A stretch of 52,126 nucleotides of DNA from CAZVWV01 sp964631745 (GTDB taxonomy: Bacteria; Bdellovibrionota_C; UBA2361; JBGSMV01): positions 1 through 52,126 of the forward strand of contig CAZVWV010000007.1 in NCBI GenBank assembly GCA_964631745.1, read 5' to 3'. The notes under the pieces are model-generated. The model worked only from the letters and a program-made list of their open reading frames with translations. It was not told where the DNA came from and made no database searches. A program made the position numbers and the translations under genes. Position 1 is the stretch's first letter. The number at the start of each line of letters is the position of its first letter. Below are positions 34,584-42,896 of the stretch, piece after piece.

Positions 34584-35480
34584 ATGGCTAATCAGGAATT
34601 TCGTTGCGCCTTTAACGCTATGGGGAGCAGCAACGAAATCACTATTTTCTGCAGAGATAAGAGCGCCTTCGACGAGCTTTCCGAAGGCGCGATTAGAACA
34701 GTAAGAACGATTGAATCAAGCTACTCCAGATACCAGCCTACAAGCGTGATTAGCCGCATAAACGCGGCGGCCGGTATTGATTGGGTCGAGATCGATCAAG
34801 AGCTATCTGGACTTTTAGACTACGCTGAGATCTGCTGGCACGAGAGTGCCGGCCTGTTTGATCTTACCTCGGGGGTCTTGAGGCGGGTCTGGAATTTTGA
34901 ACTTAAACAGCTCCCCACGCCCCAGCTCGTAGCTGAGGTGTTACCCTTGATCGGCTGGGAGAAGGTTCAACGCTCTCCTGGAAAGGTTAAGCTCTCATTG
35001 AGGGGTATGCAGCTCGATCTAGGTGGCATCGGGAAAGAATTCGCCGTCGACAAAGCCTTAAGTTATCTACACGACCGGCATGTATCAAGCGCTATGATCA
35101 ATTTAGGGGGCGATATAGGTGTGTTGGGACCCAAACCGGACGGCACCAGTTGGCAGATCGGTATTCGAAATCCACGCGCGCCCGACCACTGCCTGGCTAC
35201 CTTGGCGCTTAGTTGCGGTGGTCTCGCTACCAGCGGCGACTACGAGCGATTTTTTGAGATTGAGGGCAGGCGTTACTGTCATGTTCTAAATCCAAAAACC
35301 GGCTTTCCCGTGAACGAGCTTCGCTCTGCAAGCGTTACGGCTCCATCCTGCTTGGTAGCCGGCAGCCTAAGCAGCATGGCTATGTTGGCCGGGAAAGATT
35401 CCGCCGCTAAGCTCCTGAAAAATTCCGCGCTCGCGTACCTTCTGATAGATGCTAAAGGCGAGGCCCATATGGGCCCATAG
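34584..35480 (+). CDS. apbE: FAD:protein FMN transferase (ApbE family)
   Basis: The ApbE fold is clear: FNAMGSSNEITIF, YSRYQPTSVISRINAAAG, DLTSGVLRRVW, DLGGIGKEFAVDKAL (about 145-159), INLGGDIGVLG (172-182) and YCHVLNPKTGFPV. It transfers FMN from FAD to Thr/Ser of target motifs; the DUF3570 protein in this cluster offers two. Unusually, no export signal or lipobox is visible from ATG 34584; the frame upstream of it runs antiparallel-like through the polyserine gene in another frame and is not credible. Confidence 0.9.
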   Translation: MANQEFRCAFNAMGSSNEITIFCRDKSAFDELSEGAIRTVRTIESSYSRYQPTSVISRINAAAGIDWVEIDQELSGLLDYAEICWHESAGLFDLTSGVLRRVWNFELKQLPTPQLVAEVLPLIGWEKVQRSPGKVKLSLRGMQLDLGGIGKEFAVDKALSYLHDRHVSSAMINLGGDIGVLGPKPDGTSWQIGIRNPRAPDHCLATLALSCGGLATSGDYERFFEIEGRRYCHVLNPKTGFPVNELRSASVTAPSCLVAGSLSSMAMLAGKDSAAKLLKNSALAYLLIDAKGEAHMGP

Positions 35481-35528
35481 TTCCGAGGCTGCTTGGGTGA
35501 TCATGGGAGTTGTGATATTAGTGATTCC

Positions 35529-36731
35529 GTGAAACTACTCTTTTTAGCGCCTCAACCCTTCTTTCAAGAACGGGGAACTCCCATCGCCGTGCGACTGGCC
35601 CTTCAAGTTTTGACTGACAGGCTACAACTCCGTTCGGGGGCCGATACCATCGATTTCTTAACTTACAACGAAGGTCAAGAGGTGTCCTTACCTGGGGTGA
35701 CTCAGTATCGCATCCCCTCACCTTCCTGGCTGAAAGGAATCGGCCCTGGCATAAGTCTTAAAAAACTTCTCTGCGATCTTATTCTCCTGGTTAGTGCGCT
35801 GCGTTTGGTGCATAAAAATCGCGCTGCCAAGTATGATCTGGTTCACGCCGTTGAAGAGTCCGCCTTCATCGCTTGGCTGATAAAGCGTATTTACGCCATC
35901 CCTTTCATCTACGATATGGATTCATCCCTCTCGCTTCAGCTTACCGAGAAGTGGCGGCTCCTCAAACCCCTAGCTCCCATCCTGGAGTGGTTTGAGCGGC
36001 AAGTGGTCAAGGAAAGTGTGGCGGTTGTCCCCGTTTGTGATTCGCTGGCCGTGATAGCTGACAGACACGGTTCGAAATTCACATCCGTGCTTAGTGATAT
36101 CTCTTTACTGAAAGATGACGCGCGAGTCGGAACAAGCGACCTCAGAGAGGAGCTCTCACTCCCACGCGACACTTTATTACTCTTATACATCGGCAATCTG
36201 GAGAGGTATCAGGGTATAGACTTATTGTTGGAGTCTTTAGCGCTTTGTAAAGAAAAGGAGCATCTATCTAGACTAATTGTAATCGGTGGTCGCGACGACC
36301 ATGTTAAGATTTACACCGAAAAAGCTGCGGCCTTAGGTTTGGATGGGCGCGCTTTTTTTCTCGGGCCAAGACCTGTCGGTGAACTCGATAACTATATACA
36401 CCAGGCCGATCTGCTAATTTCGCCGCGAACACTTGGCAATAACACGCCCATGAAAATTTACTCTTACCTTCACGCCGGAAAAGCCGTGCTAGCGACCAGA
36501 CTTCCGACCCATACACAGGTGCTAACACCCGAGATTGCCATGCTGGCAGAGCCCACGCCTGCCGCCTTTAGCGCTGGCATGTTGGCTCTAATAAACGATC
36601 AGCAACTTCGCCAACGGCTCGGAAGCGCCGCTAAAAAACTAGCTGAAGAGCGCTACACATTCGATCGCTTTAAAGAGCGTTTGAATTATATCTACGATAA
36701 CGTGACAGGCGAGCTGCTCAGCCAGAATTAG
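35529..36731 (+). CDS. Glycosyltransferase family 4
   Basis: GT-B enzyme: KLLFLAPQPFFQERGTPIAV at the N-terminus, LLYIGNLERYQGIDLLLES opening the donor domain, and a donor-site region YIHQADLLISPRTLGNNTPMKIYSYLHAGKAVLATRLPTH-like, quoted in part as NNTPMKIYSYL and GKAVLATRLP. Donor and acceptor are unknown. GTG 35529 gives the canonical start; TTG 35493 is in frame upstream after GAGG. It is the last gene in the redox cluster and may be functionally separate. Confidence 0.82.
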   Translation: MKLLFLAPQPFFQERGTPIAVRLALQVLTDRLQLRSGADTIDFLTYNEGQEVSLPGVTQYRIPSPSWLKGIGPGISLKKLLCDLILLVSALRLVHKNRAAKYDLVHAVEESAFIAWLIKRIYAIPFIYDMDSSLSLQLTEKWRLLKPLAPILEWFERQVVKESVAVVPVCDSLAVIADRHGSKFTSVLSDISLLKDDARVGTSDLREELSLPRDTLLLLYIGNLERYQGIDLLLESLALCKEKEHLSRLIVIGGRDDHVKIYTEKAAALGLDGRAFFLGPRPVGELDNYIHQADLLISPRTLGNNTPMKIYSYLHAGKAVLATRLPTHTQVLTPEIAMLAEPTPAAFSAGMLALINDQQLRQRLGSAAKKLAEERYTFDRFKERLNYIYDNVTGELLSQN

Positions 36732-37108
36732 GGCGCCGGTAGGTGATTAATCGCCGTTATGTCGGAGACCACTGCGTAGATCCTATGGGTTGTATGTAGG
36801 TTAGCTGTGACGTTTCTGCGGGTTTTTCTGACGCCTAGGCGATCACCCAAGAAGCCAAAGTTGTAATGAGCGCGGCTCTGGCCGACAAGCGCGCCTTTAT
36901 CAAAGCTCCCCAAGAAGGCGGCCACTGGTGCCTGAGCAAACCTACGGACAGGCAGGAATTGCTGGGGACTTTCGGGGATCTCGGGGCGATCGGGAGCTAG
37001 CTATTTAACCTAGAAAACTTCAAGAGATTCAGCCATATTCGCCACCGTAGTAGATTCAGCCGCTCTTTTTAGGTTTAGTCCCCATGCAAACATGTTATAT
37101 TGCTCGAC
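36732..37108. other. Gap without a confident gene
   Basis: A 377-bp gap. A plus-strand ORF at 36866-37000 (44 residues, MSAALADKRAFIKAPQEGG and so on) has no ribosome site and no recognised homology. A minus-strand frame covers 36728-36925 but is equally unsupported. No promoter, terminator or RNA gene was recognised. It could be a gene remnant. Confidence 0.5.
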
Positions 37109-37495
37109 ATGAGCCCAGCCCCACACATGACTCTACTGGTAGATCGATCCTGCCCTATGTGTAGCCGCGAGGCTGCCTTTCTGACGCGGCTAGACCGGCA
37201 TGGCCGACTCGCCTTTGAAGACACATCTGCTGTGGATTTTGCCCCTGAAAAATTCGGAATTAGCAGCGATCCAAATCGTATGATTCACGCGGTTATGGCC
37301 GATGGCACCGTCATTCAGGGCTTAGAAGTCTTTCGCCAAGCTTACAAACAAGTCGGCTTGGGCTGGCTATTAGCCCCCACGGCCTGGCCGGTTCTACGGC
37401 CAATCTTCGATCGGGCTTATCTGATCTTTGCCAGAAACCGGAAGGCCATTGGGCGACTTTTTGGGAAACGCTGCAAAAACGCAAATTCCTGCTAG
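37109..37495 (+). CDS. DCC family thiol-disulfide oxidoreductase (DUF393)
   Basis: 128 residues. The family signature is LLVDRSCPMCSREAAFL (D-x-x-C-x-x-C), followed by DRHGRLAFEDTSA and a downstream VIQGLEVFRQAYKQVGLGWLL, all typical of DUF393. The two cysteines suggest thioredoxin-like redox chemistry; the physiological partner is unknown. ATG 37109 or 37127 could start it; TTG 37100 is less likely. Confidence 0.82.
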   Translation: MSPAPHMTLLVDRSCPMCSREAAFLTRLDRHGRLAFEDTSAVDFAPEKFGISSDPNRMIHAVMADGTVIQGLEVFRQAYKQVGLGWLLAPTAWPVLRPIFDRAYLIFARNRKAIGRLFGKRCKNANSC

Positions 37496-37574
37496 TCGAT
37501 ATTAAACATAAACGGAGCCGCGTCCTGGCGCTTAAGCTACCATTTTTGCCACTTGGCCATAACCTAATATAGAT

Positions 37575-37604
37575 ACGCAACTTTATTACGTATTTCACGA
37601 TAAG
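37575..37604 (+). promoter_or_regulatory. Conserved 30-bp promoter-like element, copy 3
   Basis: ACGCAACTTT, 10 bases, then TCACGATAAG; the ATG of the secreted protein is 15 nt downstream. It is identical in box sequence and spacing to copies at 13806 and 15196, but here there are no flanking palindromes. Confidence 0.65.
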
Positions 37605-37619
37605 GTTTTGGGGGCTGCT

Positions 37620-38666
37620 ATGCATTTTTTTAAATTCTCGATTCTAGCATATCTAATCGTTAGTCTTGGGATCGCACAGGCCCAACCTATTGATGTGTTA
37701 CGCCAAGAGATTAAACCAAACGGTCAAGTGTACGACATCACAGTGACGCCACAAGACGGCGCACTTAAGACAGTTGAGCTTTATTATGTGACCAAAGGAA
37801 ACCTCACGCAGACTCTCACGGCCTACCTTGAAGGAGTACAGGGCGCCAAGGCCTCCATCAGCGCCAGTTACCTTCCCAATGCCCGAGCCACAGCATCGCT
37901 GCTCAACAAAAAGAACGGCTGGTGGAACCTTTCCTTACGCCGCAACAACTCCAAAATCTCCCAAAAAACAATCTCAATGTTGCCGGCCATGATGGAATCT
38001 TCAATTCCTGGCCTCACGGGAATTTTTGGCGGCAGCATGTGCAGCTTTATGAGCCAAGCCGAGATCAAAGAGATGCTCACTTTTTTCACCCTGCTTTACG
38101 GAAGAACCGTAACTAAAGAGGAATTTTGCAGCGGGAGCTTGGGCGACTCAGGCTCAGGCGGAAACGGCGGGAGCACATCCCCTTTACCAAATGGCGTCTC
38201 GGCCAGCACACTATTACATAAGGACAACTGTCGCTCTGCCAGTTCAAAGATGTTAGTGAAGCTCTCTATTGATCTAAAAGGGGTGCCGGCCAGCGCCTTG
38301 GCACAGGGGTATGTTTTGCGCGCCGGTCTTGACGACGATCTATACAGCGGCAGCCGCAAAGCCTCCATTAAGCCCACATCTGAGGGTCGATTCGCGCCCC
38401 GTCCGTTAATACTGATGGCAACCATGGGCGGATGTTTCACAGGCTCTGAAAATATCAAAGTTGTAACCTGGAGCAAACGTGGACCCAAGGAGACCGGCAA
38501 CATCAAAGTGGTAGACTGCGTCTTTTGGCAAGGGAACGTACTCTCGCGCGCGCCAATCGGCGGCTTAAACGGTGGAAAAGCCAATTATACGTTAACGAAC
38601 GGGTACTCTGCCTACAACGTATGTTTTAGTCAAAGCAGAACTCGGCAGCGGGCTAATGGGTATTGA
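37620..38666 (+). CDS. Secreted protein of unknown function
   Basis: 348 residues. The signal peptide MHFFKFSILAYLIVSLGIAQAQ ends at an AQA-type site (quoted here as IAQAQ). The N-terminal half is hydrophilic and beta-rich (VYDITVTPQDGALKTVELYYV); the middle has a helical stretch (SQAEIKEMLTFFTLLYGR) and a Gly/Ser linker (GDSGSGGNGGS). The C-terminal half holds most of the cysteines, possibly in disulfides. No family was recognised. GGGGG precedes the ATG. Its promoter-like element is shared with the transposase and the orphan gene at 15259. Confidence 0.65.
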   Translation: MHFFKFSILAYLIVSLGIAQAQPIDVLRQEIKPNGQVYDITVTPQDGALKTVELYYVTKGNLTQTLTAYLEGVQGAKASISASYLPNARATASLLNKKNGWWNLSLRRNNSKISQKTISMLPAMMESSIPGLTGIFGGSMCSFMSQAEIKEMLTFFTLLYGRTVTKEEFCSGSLGDSGSGGNGGSTSPLPNGVSASTLLHKDNCRSASSKMLVKLSIDLKGVPASALAQGYVLRAGLDDDLYSGSRKASIKPTSEGRFAPRPLILMATMGGCFTGSENIKVVTWSKRGPKETGNIKVVDCVFWQGNVLSRAPIGGLNGGKANYTLTNGYSAYNVCFSQSRTRQRANGY

Positions 38667-38671
38667 GATCT

Positions 38672-39706
38672 CTATCCCAAGGCCCCAAAGCAGCGCACAT
38701 CACCCGTGCCCGACATAACGCGGCCAATTGCGTACGCGTCGCAGCCATGCTCCCGAAGCGCGGCGGTGATACTACCTTGCGCCTCCGACCGACACACCAC
38801 ACACATCCCCACCCCCATATTAAACGTGCGCAACATGTCGTCACTTGGCGCCCCAGCCGCCTTTTGAATAAATCTAAAAATTTCCGGCACCCTGATACAG
38901 GAGAGATCAATCTCCGCAGATAAATTCTGCGGCAGGATCCTGTTCAAGTTCCCCTGAATACCACCGCCGGTGATATGCGCAAGACCGGTGAGTCCTGGAA
39001 TTTCGAAAATCCCAGTAAGGGGCTTATAATAAGATCGATGCGGCTCCATTATCGCTTGCAAGAACGTGCGCTCTCCTATTCTCTCTTTAAGAATCTCGGG
39101 CCGCCGCTCGATTAAGGTCCTGATAAGGGTGTAACCGTTCGTATGTGGCCCACTTGACGGGAGCGCAAGCACCAGATCCCCTTCCTGAATTTTGGACCCG
39201 TCAACGATCTTCGATTTCTCTACAACCCCCATGACGGTAGCACAAAGCACATGGCGGCCCTTATCGAGCACTCGCGGCTGTTCGGAAGTTTCTCCACCAA
39301 CCAGGCTACAATCATGTAATTTACAAGCTTCGGATATGCCTTTCACAAGCTGCAAAATCACATCCTTCTTCAGCTCGCCGCAAACGATGGTGTCGAGCAC
39401 CGCCAGGGGTCTCGCCCCCATCACAATAATATCGTTAATCAGATGATTTATAAGATCGAAACAGATCTCCCTTACAAAACCGTGTTCAAATGCAAGAAGC
39501 TGCTTGGAACCAGGTTCTTCCGCTTTTAGCACCAATACAGGATTTAAAATCCCCGGAAAGCTCGCCTCGAATAGGGCGGCAAAGGAACCATGTCGGTGTA
39601 AAACGCGCTGGTCTGAGGTTTGCAAGCTCTCCTCCATGGACTTTTTGGTCGAATCAGCCGTATCGATATCGACCCCGGCGTCTTTGTAGGTGGTTTGATT
39701 TTTCAT
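38672..39706 (-). CDS. purM: Phosphoribosylformylglycinamidine cyclo-ligase (AIR synthetase)
   Basis: PurM motifs: TYKDAGVDIDTADS at the N-terminus, DLINHLINDIIVMGARPLAVLD, LVGGETSEQP, SSGPHTNGYTLIR, GLAHITGGGIQGNLNRILP and FNMGVGMCVV. It forms aminoimidazole ribonucleotide from FGAM with ATP in purine synthesis. At 344 residues it is full length, with GGAG six nt before the ATG. It stands alone without other pur genes and converges with the secreted-protein gene, 5 nt apart. Confidence 0.95.
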   Translation of the reverse strand: MKNQTTYKDAGVDIDTADSTKKSMEESLQTSDQRVLHRHGSFAALFEASFPGILNPVLVLKAEEPGSKQLLAFEHGFVREICFDLINHLINDIIVMGARPLAVLDTIVCGELKKDVILQLVKGISEACKLHDCSLVGGETSEQPRVLDKGRHVLCATVMGVVEKSKIVDGSKIQEGDLVLALPSSGPHTNGYTLIRTLIERRPEILKERIGERTFLQAIMEPHRSYYKPLTGIFEIPGLTGLAHITGGGIQGNLNRILPQNLSAEIDLSCIRVPEIFRFIQKAAGAPSDDMLRTFNMGVGMCVVCRSEAQGSITAALREHGCDAYAIGRVMSGTGDVRCFGALG

Positions 39707-39854
39707 TTTTTCTCCAAGTATTTGAAACCATACAGGATATTGTTGGTGGCTTCAAATTTGGCCATCGCAGTAACGCTTTGAAATAACTATGAAAAAAATT
39801 TTATCCTATGTTAATTATATTTACATTCCAGGCCGATTACAGTTGCAGGGTTTA

Positions 39855-41558
39855 ATGCGCTTACGTGTATCCATAAATATCGCTGTTTTTTGGGGTGTGC
39901 TGCTGTGTTTACTGCTGGGCTGCGCCGTGGCTAACGCCGCCTCGCGCTCGACACGTCTTTACCTGGATACCGACAGCTTGGTGTCGGCTCAGCGCGCTAA
40001 CATCAAACAATCCGGCACCATGCAGTCTATCCGCGCCGTTCGAATCTCGGGATACCTGCGCGGCTTTGGTCCGCTGCGGGGCACGCTCAACAAAGGCCGA
40101 AACAAGAACTGGAATTCTTATTTCACCGGCGTGAACGGCAAAGTGCTCGACAGCTCAGCCATCACACTAATGCGAGGAAGTTTTCAGCTGTCGGATGGGA
40201 GAGCCGCACCAATCGCAGGAGCCGTCTATGAAATCAAGAAAATGCCGACCCTGGTTCTGAACTTTCAAGGGAAGCGCAAGAATGGACGTTCGCCACTTAA
40301 GTATTACGAAATTCGTGTGCCGCTCAGCGGCGGCACCCGCTTCCATTATATCGCCTCTATCAGAAAAATACCGGCTAGTATTTTAAAGAAACTAAAGTGT
40401 GGGGTCTTGCCGCCGGTGAAGGGCAATTCAACCGCCACCTTTGAGTCACCCTTTGGGACGGAGCCCTCCACCACATACGTTCCCTCAACCTTGCCAAGTA
40501 CCTTACGGGTTATCGAAGTTGCAACAGAGTCCGATTACGATCTCTACCAGATCTACGGCAGCTCGACCAACTCCCATGTGGCTGCTTTAATCAACGCGGC
40601 AGAGATAATTTACGAACGTGACCTCTCCATGACCTTCACCATCAAAACGCAGAACACGATTACGTCCTCCGGCACTAATTATCCTTACACCGACGCGACA
40701 CTGCTCTTGCCGGCTTTTCAAGATCGAAACAACGACACCAGCCATCTGGGGAGCGCCGATGCTTACCATCTTTTCACGGGAAAGGACTTGGATTCTGGCG
40801 TGATCGGCTTGGCCTATGTGGGGGCCTTATGCGTGGCGGCTGATTACAGCTATGGCTTAAGTCAACGCTATGATGACGCCATAGACTATATTACGTTTGC
40901 GCACGAAATGGGGCATAACGTAAACGCCACTCACGACTCGAGCACAGTTCCGCACACGATTATGTACCCCTCGGCGGACGCGACTCAGACTAGTTTTTCG
41001 GCGTTTAGCTCAGGGGAGATCTCAAGTTTCGTCTCCACCTACGGTAGCTGCTTTAGCAGCGTTAGCTCCGGCACACCAACGCCAACGCCGGCACCGGGAG
41101 ATCCGACTCCCGTACCGACGGCAACACCTAGCGGGGGTGGCGGTGGCGGGGGCGGCGCGGACCCGGGAGAGAATCCAAATCTACCAAGCATAAGCTTCCA
41201 ATCTAGTTATTCCAAAAGCGGCACGCTCGTGGCGCTGCTTACCACCAGTGGCGGAGTGAGTAGGAGCACATGCGAAATATCTTTATTAGTTTCGTTAAAA
41301 TCCAACCTCGAAAAGGCCACCCGCATCGACCTAGCCAACGGCCTGTATTCGTCGGTCACATTTGAACTAAATTTCCCGTTTAAGATCAAGGCCGCGAGTT
41401 CATCAAAACGTAAAGTTTATTTGGCGGCGCTTTATTCGTGCAGCGGTGTGGGCTCGGCAAGTTATTCGAGTGTTAAGAAGCTAAACACAGCTCAAGTGCG
41501 AGGGAAGCTGCTTACGCCCTCACGCTGGATCTCGAAATTTGCGAAAGCATTTAGTTAA
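39855..41558 (+). CDS. Secreted zinc metalloprotease (M12/metzincin-like)
   Basis: An N-terminal signal (VFWGVLLCLLLGCAVANA) could be type I or a lipobox. The zinc site is FAHEMGHNVNATHD, an HExxHxxxxxHD metzincin motif as in reprolysins, followed by a Met-turn HTIMYPSA. The N-terminal 160 residues are a probable prodomain. A TPTPAPGDPTPVPTATP and Gly-rich linker leads to a C-terminal beta-rich domain. It probably degrades external proteins. ATG 39855 after CAGGG fits the signal peptide better than ATG 39789. Confidence 0.8.
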   Translation: MRLRVSINIAVFWGVLLCLLLGCAVANAASRSTRLYLDTDSLVSAQRANIKQSGTMQSIRAVRISGYLRGFGPLRGTLNKGRNKNWNSYFTGVNGKVLDSSAITLMRGSFQLSDGRAAPIAGAVYEIKKMPTLVLNFQGKRKNGRSPLKYYEIRVPLSGGTRFHYIASIRKIPASILKKLKCGVLPPVKGNSTATFESPFGTEPSTTYVPSTLPSTLRVIEVATESDYDLYQIYGSSTNSHVAALINAAEIIYERDLSMTFTIKTQNTITSSGTNYPYTDATLLLPAFQDRNNDTSHLGSADAYHLFTGKDLDSGVIGLAYVGALCVAADYSYGLSQRYDDAIDYITFAHEMGHNVNATHDSSTVPHTIMYPSADATQTSFSAFSSGEISSFVSTYGSCFSSVSSGTPTPTPAPGDPTPVPTATPSGGGGGGGGADPGENPNLPSISFQSSYSKSGTLVALLTTSGGVSRSTCEISLLVSLKSNLEKATRIDLANGLYSSVTFELNFPFKIKAASSSKRKVYLAALYSCSGVGSASYSSVKKLNTAQVRGKLLTPSRWISKFAKAFS

Positions 41559-41582
41559 TATCTTTGCTCTAATAGTCAAGCT

Positions 41583-42878
41583 TCAGACTTCCTCCGTCCG
41601 AATAGCGCTAATAACTATCGAGACCGCCTCTTCTGCTGATTTAAAAACTTCTTCTACCGGTATTTCCGAAATATGCGCCGCAAATTCTCTGGCTTCATTA
41701 ACACGGCCGTTATTTAAAAGATGTCGTATTTTAGTGGCACGAAACAGGGCTAAATCCGGGTTCTGATCGTAAAGCTGGTTCAATAGATGCATCCCTTGAT
41801 CGCTGTTTGTAACGCGATCGTACTCCAGAGCGACCCGCACCGCATAAAAAGCCGCTTCCTCACTGTAAGTGTCCCCATGATCTACGGTCGCGCCGATTTT
41901 GCACATACATTCTGTGAGCGCTTTAACGGAAAGTAGAGAATCCAAAGTAGCCAGTCTAGCCGCTAGCACCGCTAAGTTCAGCATCGCCCCCATACGGCGC
42001 AGGGGTCGTTCTTTCTTTTTTATTCCGTTAATAATCTCTAAGAATCTCTGGGCTCGATGTTGACTCAAATGCGAGGTCATCACTGCTGCCCTGCCGGCTT
42101 CTGCGATCCTCCGCATCTGCTTAGGGTTATTGAGCAGCCAATCAATCTTGGCAGCGGCTGCCTCTGCGTTATTCTTCTCGTAAAGCACAAGCTCTTTATC
42201 TGGCTCGAACAGATCTCTCAGTCCGTTCCCGGAATCTTCGGTCAGAAGCGCCGCGCCACAGATCATTGCCTCAAACACCCGGAAATTCAGGTCGCCTTTT
42301 ACGGTTTGATTTATTACGATCTCGCTTTCAGGAAAGATTCCTTGCCAGGCGCCCGACGTAACATGTAAAGCCGGACAGACTGATTTTAGCTTCTCAAAAA
42401 AAGTCACCCTGTCCGGATTTAGTCTGGCATTCAAGGTACCCACAAAGACCGCTTGGTTATGCTTTTGCAGATTGGGCTCAACGAAACTGCTCGCCCATAA
42501 GGGCATCCACTCTGGGGCAGACAATCCGCGCTTTTCAAAGGCCGATACATAATCCTTCTGCGCTACCAAGGTGAGATCAAAGACCGTGCTCAAGAAGCAG
42601 TGCAGCTCGGTGTGATGATGAGTATCGACTGCATAAAAAATTGTGGGGCATGGAGCCTCATCGATATCAAGAATAGTTAGTGGCGCGCTATTATCATGTA
42701 AGATAATAATGTCGGGCTGAAATCCACCTCCGATCTGTTCAAGAATCTGGTTAAGATGATAGAGCGGACGATCAAGACGCAGCTCCATGTTGCTGGCAAG
42801 TCCGACCGTGACGACACGATGGCCAGCCTCTCTAAACTCGGCTGCAAACCAATCTTGATTAATCAGTAAAATGTCCAT
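41583..42878 (-). CDS. CgeB-type glycosyltransferase with helical C-terminal domain
   Basis: The N-terminal 290 residues resemble the CgeB/spore-maturation GT family: DILLINQDWFAAEFREAGH, FYAVDTHHHTELH, AVFVGTLNARLNPDR, VNQTVKGDLNFRVFEAMICGA and GRAAVMTSHLSQHRAQRF. The C-terminal 140 residues are helical and TPR-like. CgeB-like enzymes are frequent in flagellin and surface glycan loci of delta-type proteobacteria. It is the last gene of the minus-strand flagellar glycan cluster. Confidence 0.78.
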   Translation of the reverse strand: MDILLINQDWFAAEFREAGHRVVTVGLASNMELRLDRPLYHLNQILEQIGGGFQPDIIILHDNSAPLTILDIDEAPCPTIFYAVDTHHHTELHCFLSTVFDLTLVAQKDYVSAFEKRGLSAPEWMPLWASSFVEPNLQKHNQAVFVGTLNARLNPDRVTFFEKLKSVCPALHVTSGAWQGIFPESEIVINQTVKGDLNFRVFEAMICGAALLTEDSGNGLRDLFEPDKELVLYEKNNAEAAAAKIDWLLNNPKQMRRIAEAGRAAVMTSHLSQHRAQRFLEIINGIKKKERPLRRMGAMLNLAVLAARLATLDSLLSVKALTECMCKIGATVDHGDTYSEEAAFYAVRVALEYDRVTNSDQGMHLLNQLYDQNPDLALFRATKIRHLLNNGRVNEAREFAAHISEIPVEEVFKSAEEAVSIVISAIRTEEV

Positions 42879-42896
42879 GGAACATAACCATTCCCG

